A DNA stretch of 64,000 nt, taken from NCBI GenBank assembly GCA_965651695.1, contig CBFGTI010000001.1, forward strand, positions 68,507-132,506. The letters run 5' to 3'. Origin of the DNA: Imperialibacter sp965651695 (GTDB taxonomy: Bacteria; Bacteroidota; Bacteroidia; Cytophagales; Cyclobacteriaceae). Below, in pieces: positions 41,256-50,396 of the stretch. A model generated the notes under the pieces. The model saw nothing but the letters and a program-made list of their open reading frames with translations, ran no database searches and was not told the origin of the DNA. The translations under genes and the position numbers were made by a program. Position 1 is the stretch's first letter, and each line of letters opens with the position of its first letter.

Positions 41256-42101
41256 TCAGCTGTCTTTGAGCAGCTTAAGCAAGGTGGTTAGTTTTGCCTT
41301 CAGGTTTCGGCGGTCCACAATAAAGTCGAGGAAGCCATGGTCCTGTACAAATTCGGCGCTTTGAAATCCTTTGGGAAGATCTTTGCCAATAGTTTCTCTG
41401 ATAACCCGTGGCCCGGCGAAGCCGATAAGCGACCCGGGTTCGGCAATATTGAAGTCGCCCAGCATGGCGTAAGAGGCCGTAACACCCCCTGTTGTGGGAT
41501 CGGTTAGCAGCGATATGTAGGGTACTTTTGCTTCGGAAAGTAGCGCAAGCTTGGCCGAAGTTTTGGCCATTTGCATTAAGGAAAAGCCAGCCTCCATCAT
41601 ACGTGCGCCACCCGATCTGGATATCATAAGAAAAGGAATCTTATGTTTGATACTGTGGTCGATTGCCCTGGCAATTTTTTCGCCAACCACCGACCCCATG
41701 GAGCCGCCGATAAAGGTGAAGTCCATACAGGCCACCACCAGGTCGAGGCCGTTCATTTTACCCACCGCTGTTCTCACAGCATCGTTCAATCCGCTCTTCT
41801 TAATAGACCCCTCTATTCTTTTCGGATAGGGCTGGGAATCGACAAACTTAAGCGGGTCGGCCGATTTCATGTTGGCATTGAGCTCCTCAAACTTATTATG
41901 ATCAAAAAGGATCTCGAAATATTCTTTGGAGCCAATTCGTACATGGTAGTCATCATCGGGGCACACGAAAGCGTTGTTTTTCAGCTCTCTTATGTGAATG
42001 ATGTTTCCGCTTGGTGTTTTATACCAAAGCCCGTCGGGCGCTTCTCTTTTTTCGTCGGTGGGTGTTAATATTCCTTTATCCTGTCTCTTAAACCACGCCA
42101 T
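41256..42101 (-). CDS. accD: Acetyl-CoA carboxylase carboxyltransferase beta subunit
   Basis: The 281-residue enzyme subunit transfers carboxyl from biotin to acetyl-CoA. It keeps FTFIGGSMGSVVGEKIARAI, SRSGGARMMEAGFSLMQMAKTS, YISLLTDPTTGGVTASYAMLGDFNIAEPGSLIGFAGPRVI, as in E. coli AccD. The four-cysteine zinc ribbon at the N-terminus is degenerate: only Cys47 remains (CPDD instead of CPxC) and the first pair reads TPSG. This loss is common in Bacteroidota AccD and suggests RNA- or DNA-binding by the ribbon is dispensable. AccA is not in the window. Confidence 0.96.
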   Translation of the reverse strand: MAWFKRQDKGILTPTDEKREAPDGLWYKTPSGNIIHIRELKNNAFVCPDDDYHVRIGSKEYFEILFDHNKFEELNANMKSADPLKFVDSQPYPKRIEGSIKKSGLNDAVRTAVGKMNGLDLVVACMDFTFIGGSMGSVVGEKIARAIDHSIKHKIPFLMISRSGGARMMEAGFSLMQMAKTSAKLALLSEAKVPYISLLTDPTTGGVTASYAMLGDFNIAEPGSLIGFAGPRVIRETIGKDLPKGFQSAEFVQDHGFLDFIVDRRNLKAKLTTLLKLLKDS

Positions 42102-42123
42102 TCTCTATCCGATTGGTAGACTG

Positions 42124-42131
42124 CAAAGATA
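42124..42131 (-). promoter_or_regulatory. accD -7 element TATCTTTG
   Basis: Read on the minus strand, TATCTTTG (followed by C) is an exact match to the strongest form of the Bacteroidota -7 element, 23 bases before the accD start. No -33 element was found at the standard spacing. Confidence 0.5.
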
Positions 42132-42241
42132 TTGAGAAAAAACAAACTTGCGTGGCTTTTGATGTTTGTTTATCTGCTCCCAAATCTCAATCGGGGCGTG
42201 GCACGCTTGACACAAGAAACAGGGACCGCCGACCTGCCATT

Positions 42242-44032
42242 TCAAAACTTGATACTCACGCCAAAGTAGGGTGAAATGTAGCTGGTAGCTTTGTACGAGC
42301 CATCAGCCGTAGGAGCAAAGGCCCAGTAATAATCTACCCCCAATGCAAGAAACTTATTCATGTGGTAAATAAAACGCACCTTAGCCAGGGAGTTGTCGTC
42401 GAGCTCAAATGCATCGGCAAGGTTGGCAAGGTTGGACTTAACGTAGCTGCCATGCAGCGACACCTTGTCGCCCAGCCTTTCCAGGTCTGCATTAAGCCTC
42501 AGCACAGCCGGCGATTCGTCCGAAATCTCATCTGGCAGTAGCAGGCTTCCACCCAACTGCACTTTGTCCAGGATGTGTCCGGTAAGGCTGCCATATATGC
42601 CGCTCATTTTTGGTGCGCTTCCCAGAGCCAACAACCTGGCGTCTTTGTTCAACTCGTAGGTAGCATCGAAAAATTGCGGCAGGTAATGATTAGTGTAGCT
42701 CAGCCTCTCTATGCGTATATCTGTACTTAGGGTATTGGCGATAAAGTTGAAGCGGAAATTCACGCCCCCGCTAATTCCCGAGCCATTGGTAAACTCCTGC
42801 GGATTTCCCTCTGCAGTATATATTACAGTTAGCGAATCGGTAAGCGCCTCAGTAGCCACATCAAGTTTCGAATAATTGAAGAACGCATCAATTTGAATAA
42901 AAGGTACCCGAAGCAGGTTGATGCCCGCATCAATTCCGAAGGCACCTATTCCTTCGGCAGTAAATTGATTTACCCTAAAAGTGCTGTCGCTAACCGGCTG
43001 TTGCGTCTGGTCGCGGTCTTTTATTACAGTAGCTCCTATTTCGAGCGTTCTTGCCACGGGAATAATCGTCCATGCCAGCGGCCGCACATATGGCCGCACG
43101 GCCAGCAGGTTGAGCGAAGCAGGGTCAAAATCGCTATACATTCCCTCAAGGCCGGCAAGACCCAGTATGTTGAAGTCGTAGTGCAGCCCCATCTTGCGTT
43201 TCTCGTAACTTGTGGTGTTGGTGTAGTTATTCACCAGGCCGCCAAACCCGATCATAGTATTTGTCAGCTCCCCTATCCTTACGTAGTACGGGTCACGTTT
43301 CTGGCTCCCCAGGCGTATGTAGCGTACCAACCTGGCGGCCCCCACTCCTCCTTCAAATATTTCTGTGCGTATTTTCTGACTTTCCAATCCGTACAAAACA
43401 GGCACATTCAGGCCTAAACCAATTTTCCATATTTTAAACTCGGGTGACAGCACAAGGCCTGCAAAGTGCTCTCCTCCTATTTGCGTGTAGGTAAAGCCCC
43501 CGGTGAACGACCCTTTGGAGTCCTGCTCGGGCATACCCGCCCGGAAGTCTTCGGGCACCGGTGCTATATCACGCCGCTCCTTTTTTTCTTTTGGTTCCTT
43601 CTTGTCCTCTGCCTCCTCCTCAGGTTGCTCGTCGATTACCGGTGCGGGTTCAACGGGGTAGGTTGCCGTGTCGGCAGGCGTTGGTAAATCCACAGGCTTA
43701 AGTGTATCGGCAGGCGGCGAAAATGGCTGCACAAGGTTGGTTGAGTCGATGGACTGCCGCGGCAGCTGGAGTGTGTCGGCTGCCTGAGTGGGCACGGTGT
43801 CGGCGGGTGCAGCCTGCTGCTCATTGAACAACACTGGCTGAGCAGCCTCGGTGGAAAGCGGCTCAGCTTCCTTCGAAGGCTTTTCTTTTTTCTTCTTTTT
43901 CTTTTTGTCAGTCTTCTCCCAAAGGTAGGAGTAATCGGCAAACGGATCATCCGTGGGTGTTTCCTGAGCCAAAAGGGGCAGGGAAGACAAACACAAAATG
44001 ACTAATGCAAAAAGGTTAAACGCTGGCCTCAT
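42242..44032 (-). CDS. Outer-membrane beta-barrel-like protein with Pro/Lys linker
   Basis: The 596-residue protein has a signal peptide (MRPAFNLFALVILCLSSLPLLAQ). A low-complexity linker to about residue 165 carries Lys runs (DKKKKKKKEKPSK) and Pro/Thr/Asp repeats (PADTVPTQAADTLQLP). About 420 residues of alternating amphipathic strands with aromatic ends follow (GGFTYTQIGGEHFAGLVLSPEFKIWKIGLGLNVPVLYG ... ATSYISPYFGVSIKF), and the final Phe is typical of outer-membrane barrels. Function is unknown. A terminator-like hairpin separates it from the upstream DUF4834 gene. Confidence 0.8.
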   Translation of the reverse strand: MRPAFNLFALVILCLSSLPLLAQETPTDDPFADYSYLWEKTDKKKKKKKEKPSKEAEPLSTEAAQPVLFNEQQAAPADTVPTQAADTLQLPRQSIDSTNLVQPFSPPADTLKPVDLPTPADTATYPVEPAPVIDEQPEEEAEDKKEPKEKKERRDIAPVPEDFRAGMPEQDSKGSFTGGFTYTQIGGEHFAGLVLSPEFKIWKIGLGLNVPVLYGLESQKIRTEIFEGGVGAARLVRYIRLGSQKRDPYYVRIGELTNTMIGFGGLVNNYTNTTSYEKRKMGLHYDFNILGLAGLEGMYSDFDPASLNLLAVRPYVRPLAWTIIPVARTLEIGATVIKDRDQTQQPVSDSTFRVNQFTAEGIGAFGIDAGINLLRVPFIQIDAFFNYSKLDVATEALTDSLTVIYTAEGNPQEFTNGSGISGGVNFRFNFIANTLSTDIRIERLSYTNHYLPQFFDATYELNKDARLLALGSAPKMSGIYGSLTGHILDKVQLGGSLLLPDEISDESPAVLRLNADLERLGDKVSLHGSYVKSNLANLADAFELDDNSLAKVRFIYHMNKFLALGVDYYWAFAPTADGSYKATSYISPYFGVSIKF

Positions 44033-44054
44033 CTTGTACGGGTTAAAAAATGCG

Positions 44055-44084
44055 GAATAAAAATACTACTATTTTTTATAGTAG
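44055..44084 (-). terminator. Terminator after the DUF4834 gene
   Basis: CTACTAT and ATAGTAG (44066-44072, 44078-44084) form a 7-bp stem with a 5-base loop. Read on the minus strand it is followed by TATTTTTATT. It lies between the DUF4834 stop and the OM protein start. Confidence 0.7.
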
Positions 44085-44128
44085 CTAATCCAGGCCGGCT
44101 TTAAAAAGTTACCACTTACTTTTATAAC

Positions 44129-44395
44129 CTACTTCACTTCCTCGTAGTCAACGTATTCGCCACCCCGGTTGGTGTTGGAGGATTTTCTCTTCTTTATTTC
44201 TTCGTCAGGAACATAATCAACCTTCACCTCACCATTTCGGGCGTAGGTGGTTTTGCCTCTCTGGTATTGCTGCTGATATTGCTGACGCTGCTGAAACTGC
44301 CTGCCTGACCCAAAATATAGTGCTTTCATAATAAAGCCCCCAACTTTGTAGAACACGTAAAAGAACAAGATCAGGATCAAAAGGAATTTTAACAT
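44129..44395 (-). CDS. DUF4834 small membrane protein
   Basis: The 88-residue protein has one N-terminal membrane helix (MLKFLLILILFFYVFYKVGGFIMKALYF), a Gln-rich segment (QFQQRQQYQQQYQRG) and a conserved charged tail (VKVDYVPDEEIKKRKSSNTNRGGEYVDYEEV) typical of DUF4834. No function is known. It begins 22 bases after the carB stop and so is probably read from the carB transcript. Confidence 0.88.
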   Translation of the reverse strand: MLKFLLILILFFYVFYKVGGFIMKALYFGSGRQFQQRQQYQQQYQRGKTTYARNGEVKVDYVPDEEIKKRKSSNTNRGGEYVDYEEVK

Positions 44396-44417
44396 GGCTT
44401 ATCAGTTATCATCCTAA

Positions 44418-47231
44418 TTAACGACTTAAGTACAAGTTTCGTTCGGAATAAATTTTGAGGAAGTAGTCGTCCATCAAGTCTTCAATAAAGTAGATGGATT
44501 CTCCTGTCGATTTCATCTCAGGGCCTAATTCCTTATTCACGTTCGGAAACTTATTAAAAGAAAACACCGGCTCTTTTATAGCGTAGCCATGTTTTTTTGG
44601 ATTAAAGGTAAAATCCTTAACCCGCTTCTGGCCAAGCATTACCTTGGTGGCATAGTTTACATAGGGCTCGTCGTAGGCCTTGCAAATAAACGGCACAGTG
44701 CGTGACGCCCTCGGGTTTGCCTCGATCACATACACTTTGTCGTCTTTTACCGCAAACTGAATGTTGATCAGCCCCACAGTTTTTAACGCCAGGGCAATGG
44801 TTTTTGTATGCTGCTCGATCTGGCGGATTACAAAGTCGCCAAGGTTGTAAGGCGGCAGCACCGCGTAAGAGTCCCCTGAGTGGATCCCCGCCGGCTCGAT
44901 ATGCTGCATTATTCCAATTATGTATACGTCTTCCCCATCGCAAATGGCGTCGGCTTCGGCCTCGATGGCACCGTCCAGAAAGTGGTCGAGAAGAACCTTA
45001 TTGCCCGGGTTGTCTTTCAAAAGATCGACCACGTGCGACTCCAGCTCCTGCTCGTTTATCACGATTTTCATGCTCTGGCCACCCAGTACGTATGAGGGCC
45101 GTACCAACAACGGGAAGCCAAGTTTTTTCGAAAGGTCCAATGCCTGGTCGGCATCTTCTATTACGCCAAACTCGGGATAAGGAATGCCGTTTTCTCTCAG
45201 CAATGTGGAGAAGCTGCCCCTGTCTTCGGCCAGGTCGAGCGACTTAAAGTCGGTACCAATGATTTTGATGCCGTACCTGTCGAGCTTCTCGGCAAGCTTC
45301 AGGGCTGTTTGTCCACCAAGCTGTACTATCACGCCCTCTGGCTGCTCGTGGAGAATGATGTCGTAAATGTGCTCCCAGAACACCGGCTCGAAGTAAAGCT
45401 TATCGGCAACGTTGAAGTCGGTAGAAACTGTTTCCGGGTTACAATTAATCATTATCGTTTCGTAACCGCATTCCTTCGCCGCCAGCACGCCGTGCACACA
45501 CGAGTAGTCGAACTCTATTCCCTGGCCTATGCGGTTGGGACCAGAGCCAAGGATGACTACCTTTTTTTTGTCGCTTCTTACCGACTCATTTTCGTCTTCG
45601 AAAGTGCTATAGTAATAGGGGGTTTTAGCCTCAAATTCAGCCGCGCAGGTGTCAACCAGTTTGTATACTCGCTTTATACCAAGATCATGGCGCTTTTTGT
45701 GCACCTGACTCTCAAGGCAATTGAGCAGGTGGGCGATTTGGCGGTCGGCATAGCCTTTTGTTTTGGCTATTCGCAGTAGCTCTTTCGGAATGGTGTCGAT
45801 GTTGTAGCTCTCAATCTCCTTTTCCAGCTTGAGCAAGTCCTCTATCTGGTCGAGGAACCACATGTCAATTTTGGTGAGCTTGTGCACCGTTTTAAGTGGG
45901 ATGCCCAGCTTAATGGCGTCGTATACATGGAAAAGCCTGTTCCAGCTTGGGTGCTTTAGGCTGTGAAGTATTTGCTCCTGGTTGGTTAATTCTTTGCCAT
46001 CGGCACCAAGGCCGTTGCGCTTAATCTCCAGCGACTGACACGCCTTTTGCAGCGCTTCCTGGAAGTTGCGGCCAATGCCCATTACCTCACCAACCGACTT
46101 CATCTGGAGCCCAAGTGAGCGGTCGGCTCCTTTAAATTTATCGAAGTTCCACCGCGGGATCTTTACAATGACGTAGTCGAGCGCCGGCTCAAAAAAGGCC
46201 GAAGTTGTGCCGGTAATCTGGTTTTTCAGCTCGTCGAGGTTATAGCCAATAGCCAGCTTTGCGGCCACCTTAGCTATGGGGTAGCCGGTGGCTTTAGATG
46301 CCAGGGCGGAGGAACGTGAAACCCTTGGGTTAATTTCTATACCAACGATGGTGTCATCTGCCGGGTTTACTGCAAATTGGACGTTACAGCCGCCGGCGAA
46401 CATCCCAATGCCATTCATCATCCGCTTGGCCAGATCGCGCATGTGCTGATAGGTAGTGTCGGGGAGTGTCATGGCCGGCGCAACCGTAATGGAGTCGCCG
46501 GTATGGATACCCATAGGATCAAAATTCTCGATAGAGCAAATGATGATAATGTTGCCAAGGTTGTCTCTCAGCAGCTCGAGCTCGTACTCCTTCCATCCCA
46601 TGATGCTCTGCTCTACCAGCACTTCGTGGATGGGCGACGCATGCAAGCCGTTGTTAAGGGCCTTGTCAAAATCTTCAGCTTTTTCAACAAAGCCGCCGCC
46701 GGTGCCTCCTAGTGTGTAGGAAGGCCGGATAACGAGCGGGAAGCCGATTTCCTGCGCTATTTCTTTTCCCTGCAAAAATGAAGTAGCAGTGGCCCCTTTG
46801 CACACGTTTACTTTCAGTTCGTTCATCTTTAGGCGAAACTTCTCGCGGTCTTCGGTAGTTTCTATGGCATTTATATCCACCCCAATTATCCTCACCCCGT
46901 ACTTATCCCAAATGCCGGCCTTATCGCACTCAATAGCCAAATTAAGGGCTGTTTGGCCCCCCATGGTTGGCAAAACGGCGTCCACTTTGTGTTTCTCGAG
47001 AATTTCCCTGATGTATTTTTTCTCCAGCGGCTTCAGGTAAATATGATCGGCAGTTACTTTGTCGGTCATAATGGTGGCCGGGTTGGAGTTGATCAGTATG
47101 ACCTCGATGCCCTCTTCCCTTAGCGACCTGGCGGCCTGCGAACCTGAGTAATCGAATTCACAAGCTTGGCCGATGATGATGGGACCACTTCCGATAATGA
47201 GAACAGATTTGATACTGGTGTCTTTAGGCAT
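44418..47231 (-). CDS. carB: Carbamoyl-phosphate synthase large subunit without MGS domain
   Basis: The 937-residue enzyme makes carbamoyl phosphate for pyrimidines and arginine from bicarbonate, ammonia and two ATP. The duplicated ATP-grasp halves are clear: VLIIGSGPIIIGQACEFDYSG and VVILGSGPNRIGQGIEFDYSC, with SYTLGGTGGGF and SYVLGGQSM. It ends at GPEMKSTGESIYFIEDLMDDYFLKIYSERNLYLSR, where E. coli CarB continues with a further ~130-residue MGS-like domain that binds UMP, IMP and ornithine. That domain is missing here, so allosteric control must differ. The small subunit CarA is not adjacent. Confidence 0.97.
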   Translation of the reverse strand: MPKDTSIKSVLIIGSGPIIIGQACEFDYSGSQAARSLREEGIEVILINSNPATIMTDKVTADHIYLKPLEKKYIREILEKHKVDAVLPTMGGQTALNLAIECDKAGIWDKYGVRIIGVDINAIETTEDREKFRLKMNELKVNVCKGATATSFLQGKEIAQEIGFPLVIRPSYTLGGTGGGFVEKAEDFDKALNNGLHASPIHEVLVEQSIMGWKEYELELLRDNLGNIIIICSIENFDPMGIHTGDSITVAPAMTLPDTTYQHMRDLAKRMMNGIGMFAGGCNVQFAVNPADDTIVGIEINPRVSRSSALASKATGYPIAKVAAKLAIGYNLDELKNQITGTTSAFFEPALDYVIVKIPRWNFDKFKGADRSLGLQMKSVGEVMGIGRNFQEALQKACQSLEIKRNGLGADGKELTNQEQILHSLKHPSWNRLFHVYDAIKLGIPLKTVHKLTKIDMWFLDQIEDLLKLEKEIESYNIDTIPKELLRIAKTKGYADRQIAHLLNCLESQVHKKRHDLGIKRVYKLVDTCAAEFEAKTPYYYSTFEDENESVRSDKKKVVILGSGPNRIGQGIEFDYSCVHGVLAAKECGYETIMINCNPETVSTDFNVADKLYFEPVFWEHIYDIILHEQPEGVIVQLGGQTALKLAEKLDRYGIKIIGTDFKSLDLAEDRGSFSTLLRENGIPYPEFGVIEDADQALDLSKKLGFPLLVRPSYVLGGQSMKIVINEQELESHVVDLLKDNPGNKVLLDHFLDGAIEAEADAICDGEDVYIIGIMQHIEPAGIHSGDSYAVLPPYNLGDFVIRQIEQHTKTIALALKTVGLINIQFAVKDDKVYVIEANPRASRTVPFICKAYDEPYVNYATKVMLGQKRVKDFTFNPKKHGYAIKEPVFSFNKFPNVNKELGPEMKSTGESIYFIEDLMDDYFLKIYSERNLYLSR

Positions 47232-47279
47232 TTCTTTAGAACGGATTGAAAGGAGGGTTTAGCAATTCACAAATCCCGG

Positions 47280-47310
47280 CAAAGTTATATGCCACTCATT
47301 TATTATCAAA
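47280..47310 (-). promoter_or_regulatory. carB promoter
   Basis: On the minus strand TTTG (47307-47310), 19 bases and TAACTTTG (47280-47287) form a textbook Bacteroidota promoter. The carB start is about 49 bases downstream. Confidence 0.75.
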
Positions 47311-47332
47311 AGAGAATGGAAAAAGAGGGCAC

Positions 47333-47367
47333 AAAAAAAGGAGAGGTGCTTTGCTTGCTGCCTCTCC
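47333..47367 (-). terminator. Terminator of the sucA-sucB-lpdA operon
   Basis: GGAGAGG (47340-47346) and CCTCTCC (47361-47367) form the stem. Read on the minus strand it is followed by a run of T residues (47333-47339). It ends the operon just before the carB promoter. Confidence 0.9.
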
Positions 47368-47389
47368 TACAGTTTTTTTTCCGCTACTA

Positions 47390-48784
47390 TTAAATGTGCA
47401 ATGCGCGGTTTTCAGTCGCCGCAAGGCAGGCTTCCTTAAAGGCTTCGGTATAAGTGGGGTGCGCATGCGACATGCGAGCTATATCTTCAGCCGACGCGCG
47501 GTATTCGAGGGCTACTACGGCTTCGGCAATCATATCGGCAGCTCTTGCCCCGATAATATGCGCTCCCAAAATTTCGTCGGTTTCCTTGTGCGCTAGTATT
47601 TTTACCAGGCCGTCGGTATCCATACTTGCCCGGGCCCTGCCCAAAGCTTTGAAAGGGAATGAGCCGGTTTTGTATGGTGTGCCGTTTTCCTTCAGTTGCT
47701 CCTCGGTATAGCCCACAGAAGCCACCTCCGGCCAGGTGTAAACTACCCCCGGTATGGCCATATAGTTGATGTGTGGTTTTTGGCCGGCAATGGACTCGGC
47801 TACAAATACGCCTTCTTCTTCTGCCTTATGTGCCAGCATGGCGCCCTTTATCACGTCGCCAATGGCGTAAATGCCCGGTATTTTTGTTTGCAGGTGGTCG
47901 TCCACTTCTACTCTTCCGGCCTTGTCGGTAGTGAGGCCGATTTTGTCGAGACCAAGTCCGTCGGTGTACGCTCTCCTTCCTATCGAAACCAGGCAATAGT
48001 CGGCCTTGAGATCAATGGTTTCGCCTTTGTCCGTTTCAGCTTTCACCGAAACAGTCTTGCCGCTAGTTTCTACTGCAGTCACTTTATGGCTAAGGTAAAA
48101 GTCGAAATTCAGCTTCTTCAATACCTTCTGCAGCTCTTTGCCCATGGTGCGGTCCATGGTGGGAATGAGGCTGTCGAGATATTCCACTACCGATACCTTT
48201 GCACCCAAACGGGCATACACAGACCCGATCTCCACCCCGATTACACCTCCTCCAATTACTACCAGGTGCTTAGGCACTTCGGTAAGTTCCAGCGCCTCGG
48301 TGCTGGTGATTACCCTTTTTTTGTCGAGCTTAATAAACGGAAGACTTGCCGGCTTCGATCCTGTGGCGATAATTACCTTCTCAGTCGTTATCGTCTTTTC
48401 TTCTTTACCAGAAATTTTAATGGTGTTTTTGTCGACAAACGACCCCAAGCCATGAAAAACATCAATTTTGTTTTTCTTCATAAGAAACTTGATGCCCTCT
48501 GTATTCTGCCTCACCACCTCACCTTTCCGCGCTATCATCTGCTTGATGTTCACCTTTGGCGATGGGATGTCGATACCATGCTCCTTAAAATTGTGTGCCG
48601 CATTATGAAAATGCTCGCTTGAGTCGAGCAGTGCTTTGGAAGGGATGCAGCCCACATTGAGGCATGTGCCGCCGAGTGTATCGTATTTCTCAATAATGGC
48701 TGTTTTTAAACCGAGTTGCGCACAACGTATGGCGGCCACGTATCCGCCCGGTCCTGAACCTATTACTGTTACCTGATATTGCAT
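47390..48784 (-). CDS. lpdA: Dihydrolipoyl dehydrogenase (E3)
   Basis: I start this 464-residue flavoprotein at MQYQVTVIGSGPGGYVAAIRCAQLGLKT; an ATG 15 codons upstream is less likely. It has the FAD-binding GxGxxG, the redox disulfide GGTCLNVGCIPSKALL, the NAD site VVIGGGVIGVEIGSVYARLG and the C-terminal active-site His-Glu in HAHPTYTEAF. It reoxidises lipoyl groups of the 2-oxoglutarate dehydrogenase and perhaps other 2-oxoacid complexes. It lies 72 bases downstream of sucB and ends the operon. Confidence 0.97.
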   Translation of the reverse strand: MQYQVTVIGSGPGGYVAAIRCAQLGLKTAIIEKYDTLGGTCLNVGCIPSKALLDSSEHFHNAAHNFKEHGIDIPSPKVNIKQMIARKGEVVRQNTEGIKFLMKKNKIDVFHGLGSFVDKNTIKISGKEEKTITTEKVIIATGSKPASLPFIKLDKKRVITSTEALELTEVPKHLVVIGGGVIGVEIGSVYARLGAKVSVVEYLDSLIPTMDRTMGKELQKVLKKLNFDFYLSHKVTAVETSGKTVSVKAETDKGETIDLKADYCLVSIGRRAYTDGLGLDKIGLTTDKAGRVEVDDHLQTKIPGIYAIGDVIKGAMLAHKAEEEGVFVAESIAGQKPHINYMAIPGVVYTWPEVASVGYTEEQLKENGTPYKTGSFPFKALGRARASMDTDGLVKILAHKETDEILGAHIIGARAADMIAEAVVALEYRASAEDIARMSHAHPTYTEAFKEACLAATENRALHI

Positions 48785-48856
48785 GTTGATCTTATTTAAA
48801 GTAAATGGTGCGGGCAACACAGCCCGCACCAGTAGTCAAAAGCATGTGTAAAACGA

Positions 48857-50377
48857 TTAAACTCCCAGCAGCAAACGTGTAGGATCTTCCAGCAGCTGCT
48901 TCACCCGCACCAGGAAACTCACTGATTCGCGGCCATCGATGATGCGGTGATCGTAGGAAAGGGCCACATACATGATGGGCCTTACTACTATTTGTCCGTT
49001 TTCTACCACCGGCCGTTCCACTATGTTGTGCATGCCCAGTATAGCCGACTGCGGGGCATTAATAATAGGGGTAGAAAGCATTGAGCCAAAGATGCCGCCA
49101 TTGGTAATGGTGAAAGTACCACCCTGCATCTCCTCAATGCTCAGTTTGCCTTCTCTGGCTTTTACAGCCAGCCTTATGATCTCCTTCTCAATCTGATCGA
49201 AGCTTAGGGATTCGGTATTCCTGATTACAGGCACTACCAGCCCCCGGGGGGTAGATACTGCTATGGACACATCGCAGAAATCGTTGTAAACAATCTCGTC
49301 GCCGTCGATCATGGCATTTACAGCAGGCCACTCTTTAAGCGCAACGCACACCGCTTTTGCAAAAAAAGACATAAAGCCGAGGCCTACTTCGTACTTTTCT
49401 TTAAATGTATCCTTGTATTTTTTTCTCAACTCCATTATGGGCCCCATGTTCACCTCATTAAAAGTGGTAAGCATGGCTGTTTCATTTTTTACAGAAACCA
49501 ACCTTCGCGAAATTGTTTTGCGCAGCGAAGTCATTTTCTCCCTCTTTTGGCTGCGGCTGCCTTGTCCTTTTATTTCGGGTGCCGAATATTGTGGTGCAGG
49601 GGCTTTGGCTGCTTCCGGTTTACCGGTAGCTTTTTCGGCTTTGGCAGCATCCTCCTTGGTAATTCTGCCGTCTACTCCGGTACCTTTTACATCTGCGCTA
49701 CTCACTCCTTTTTCTGCCAGAATTTTAGCCGCCGCCGGAGACGCATGGCCGGCAGCATAAGAAGAGGAGTCGCCCGCCGGCACAGCAGCTGCCTGAGCCG
49801 GACTTGCGGCTGGTTGTTCCTTCTTAGGAGCGCCGTCGGTCACTTCTATCCGGCAAATCAACGCACCTATCTCCAGGGTTTCTCCTTCTTTGGCAACCAC
49901 TCTAAGTATGCCATTCGCCTCAGCCGTAAGCTCAAATGTAGCTTTGTCCGATTCGATCTCAGCTATTACATCGTCGAGCTGAACATGGTCGCCGTCTTTC
50001 TTCACCCATGAAGAGATAGTGACTTCGTTAATCGACTCGCCAACTGTGGGCACGTGCATCTCTATTACTTCGCCACCACCTTTGGCCTCTTTCTCGGCTG
50101 CAGGTTTTTCTTCTTTTTTCTCAGGCTTAGCAGCAGGCGCAGCGTTTGTATCGATAGAGCAAATTACTGCTCCGATCTCTGCTGTTTCGCCTTCTTTTAC
50201 CAATATTTTAAGCTTTCCGGCTCCTTCGGCATTTAGCTCGAAGGTGGCTTTGTCAGACTCCAGTTCGCAAAGAATTTCATCCCTCTCCACAATGTCGCCA
50301 TCTTTTTTTAACCATTTTGCTATGGTAACTTCAGTTATTGATTCCCCTACTGCAGGGATTTTTACTTCAAGGCTCAT
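48857..50377 (-). CDS. sucB: 2-oxoglutarate dehydrogenase E2 with two lipoyl domains
   Basis: The 506-residue E2 passes succinyl groups to CoA. It has two lipoyl domains, each with an ESDKATFEL lipoylation site (Lys43 and Lys145), linked by Ala/Pro/Lys-rich segments. Next is a peripheral subunit-binding domain (HASPAAAKILAEKGVSSADVKGTGVDGRITKED), then the catalytic domain with the acyltransferase His in SYDHRIIDGRESV. E. coli SucB has only one lipoyl domain. The order sucA-sucB-lpdA and 19-base gap to sucA show a 2-oxoglutarate rather than a pyruvate complex. Confidence 0.96.
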   Translation of the reverse strand: MSLEVKIPAVGESITEVTIAKWLKKDGDIVERDEILCELESDKATFELNAEGAGKLKILVKEGETAEIGAVICSIDTNAAPAAKPEKKEEKPAAEKEAKGGGEVIEMHVPTVGESINEVTISSWVKKDGDHVQLDDVIAEIESDKATFELTAEANGILRVVAKEGETLEIGALICRIEVTDGAPKKEQPAASPAQAAAVPAGDSSSYAAGHASPAAAKILAEKGVSSADVKGTGVDGRITKEDAAKAEKATGKPEAAKAPAPQYSAPEIKGQGSRSQKREKMTSLRKTISRRLVSVKNETAMLTTFNEVNMGPIMELRKKYKDTFKEKYEVGLGFMSFFAKAVCVALKEWPAVNAMIDGDEIVYNDFCDVSIAVSTPRGLVVPVIRNTESLSFDQIEKEIIRLAVKAREGKLSIEEMQGGTFTITNGGIFGSMLSTPIINAPQSAILGMHNIVERPVVENGQIVVRPIMYVALSYDHRIIDGRESVSFLVRVKQLLEDPTRLLLGV

Positions 50378-50396
50378 CTGTTTTTATTAGGGTTTA

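Noticed and set aside
47696..48622. Plus-strand ORF of 308 codons opposite lpdA
   Set aside because: It is a shadow of lpdA; the lpdA frame carries all expected motifs.
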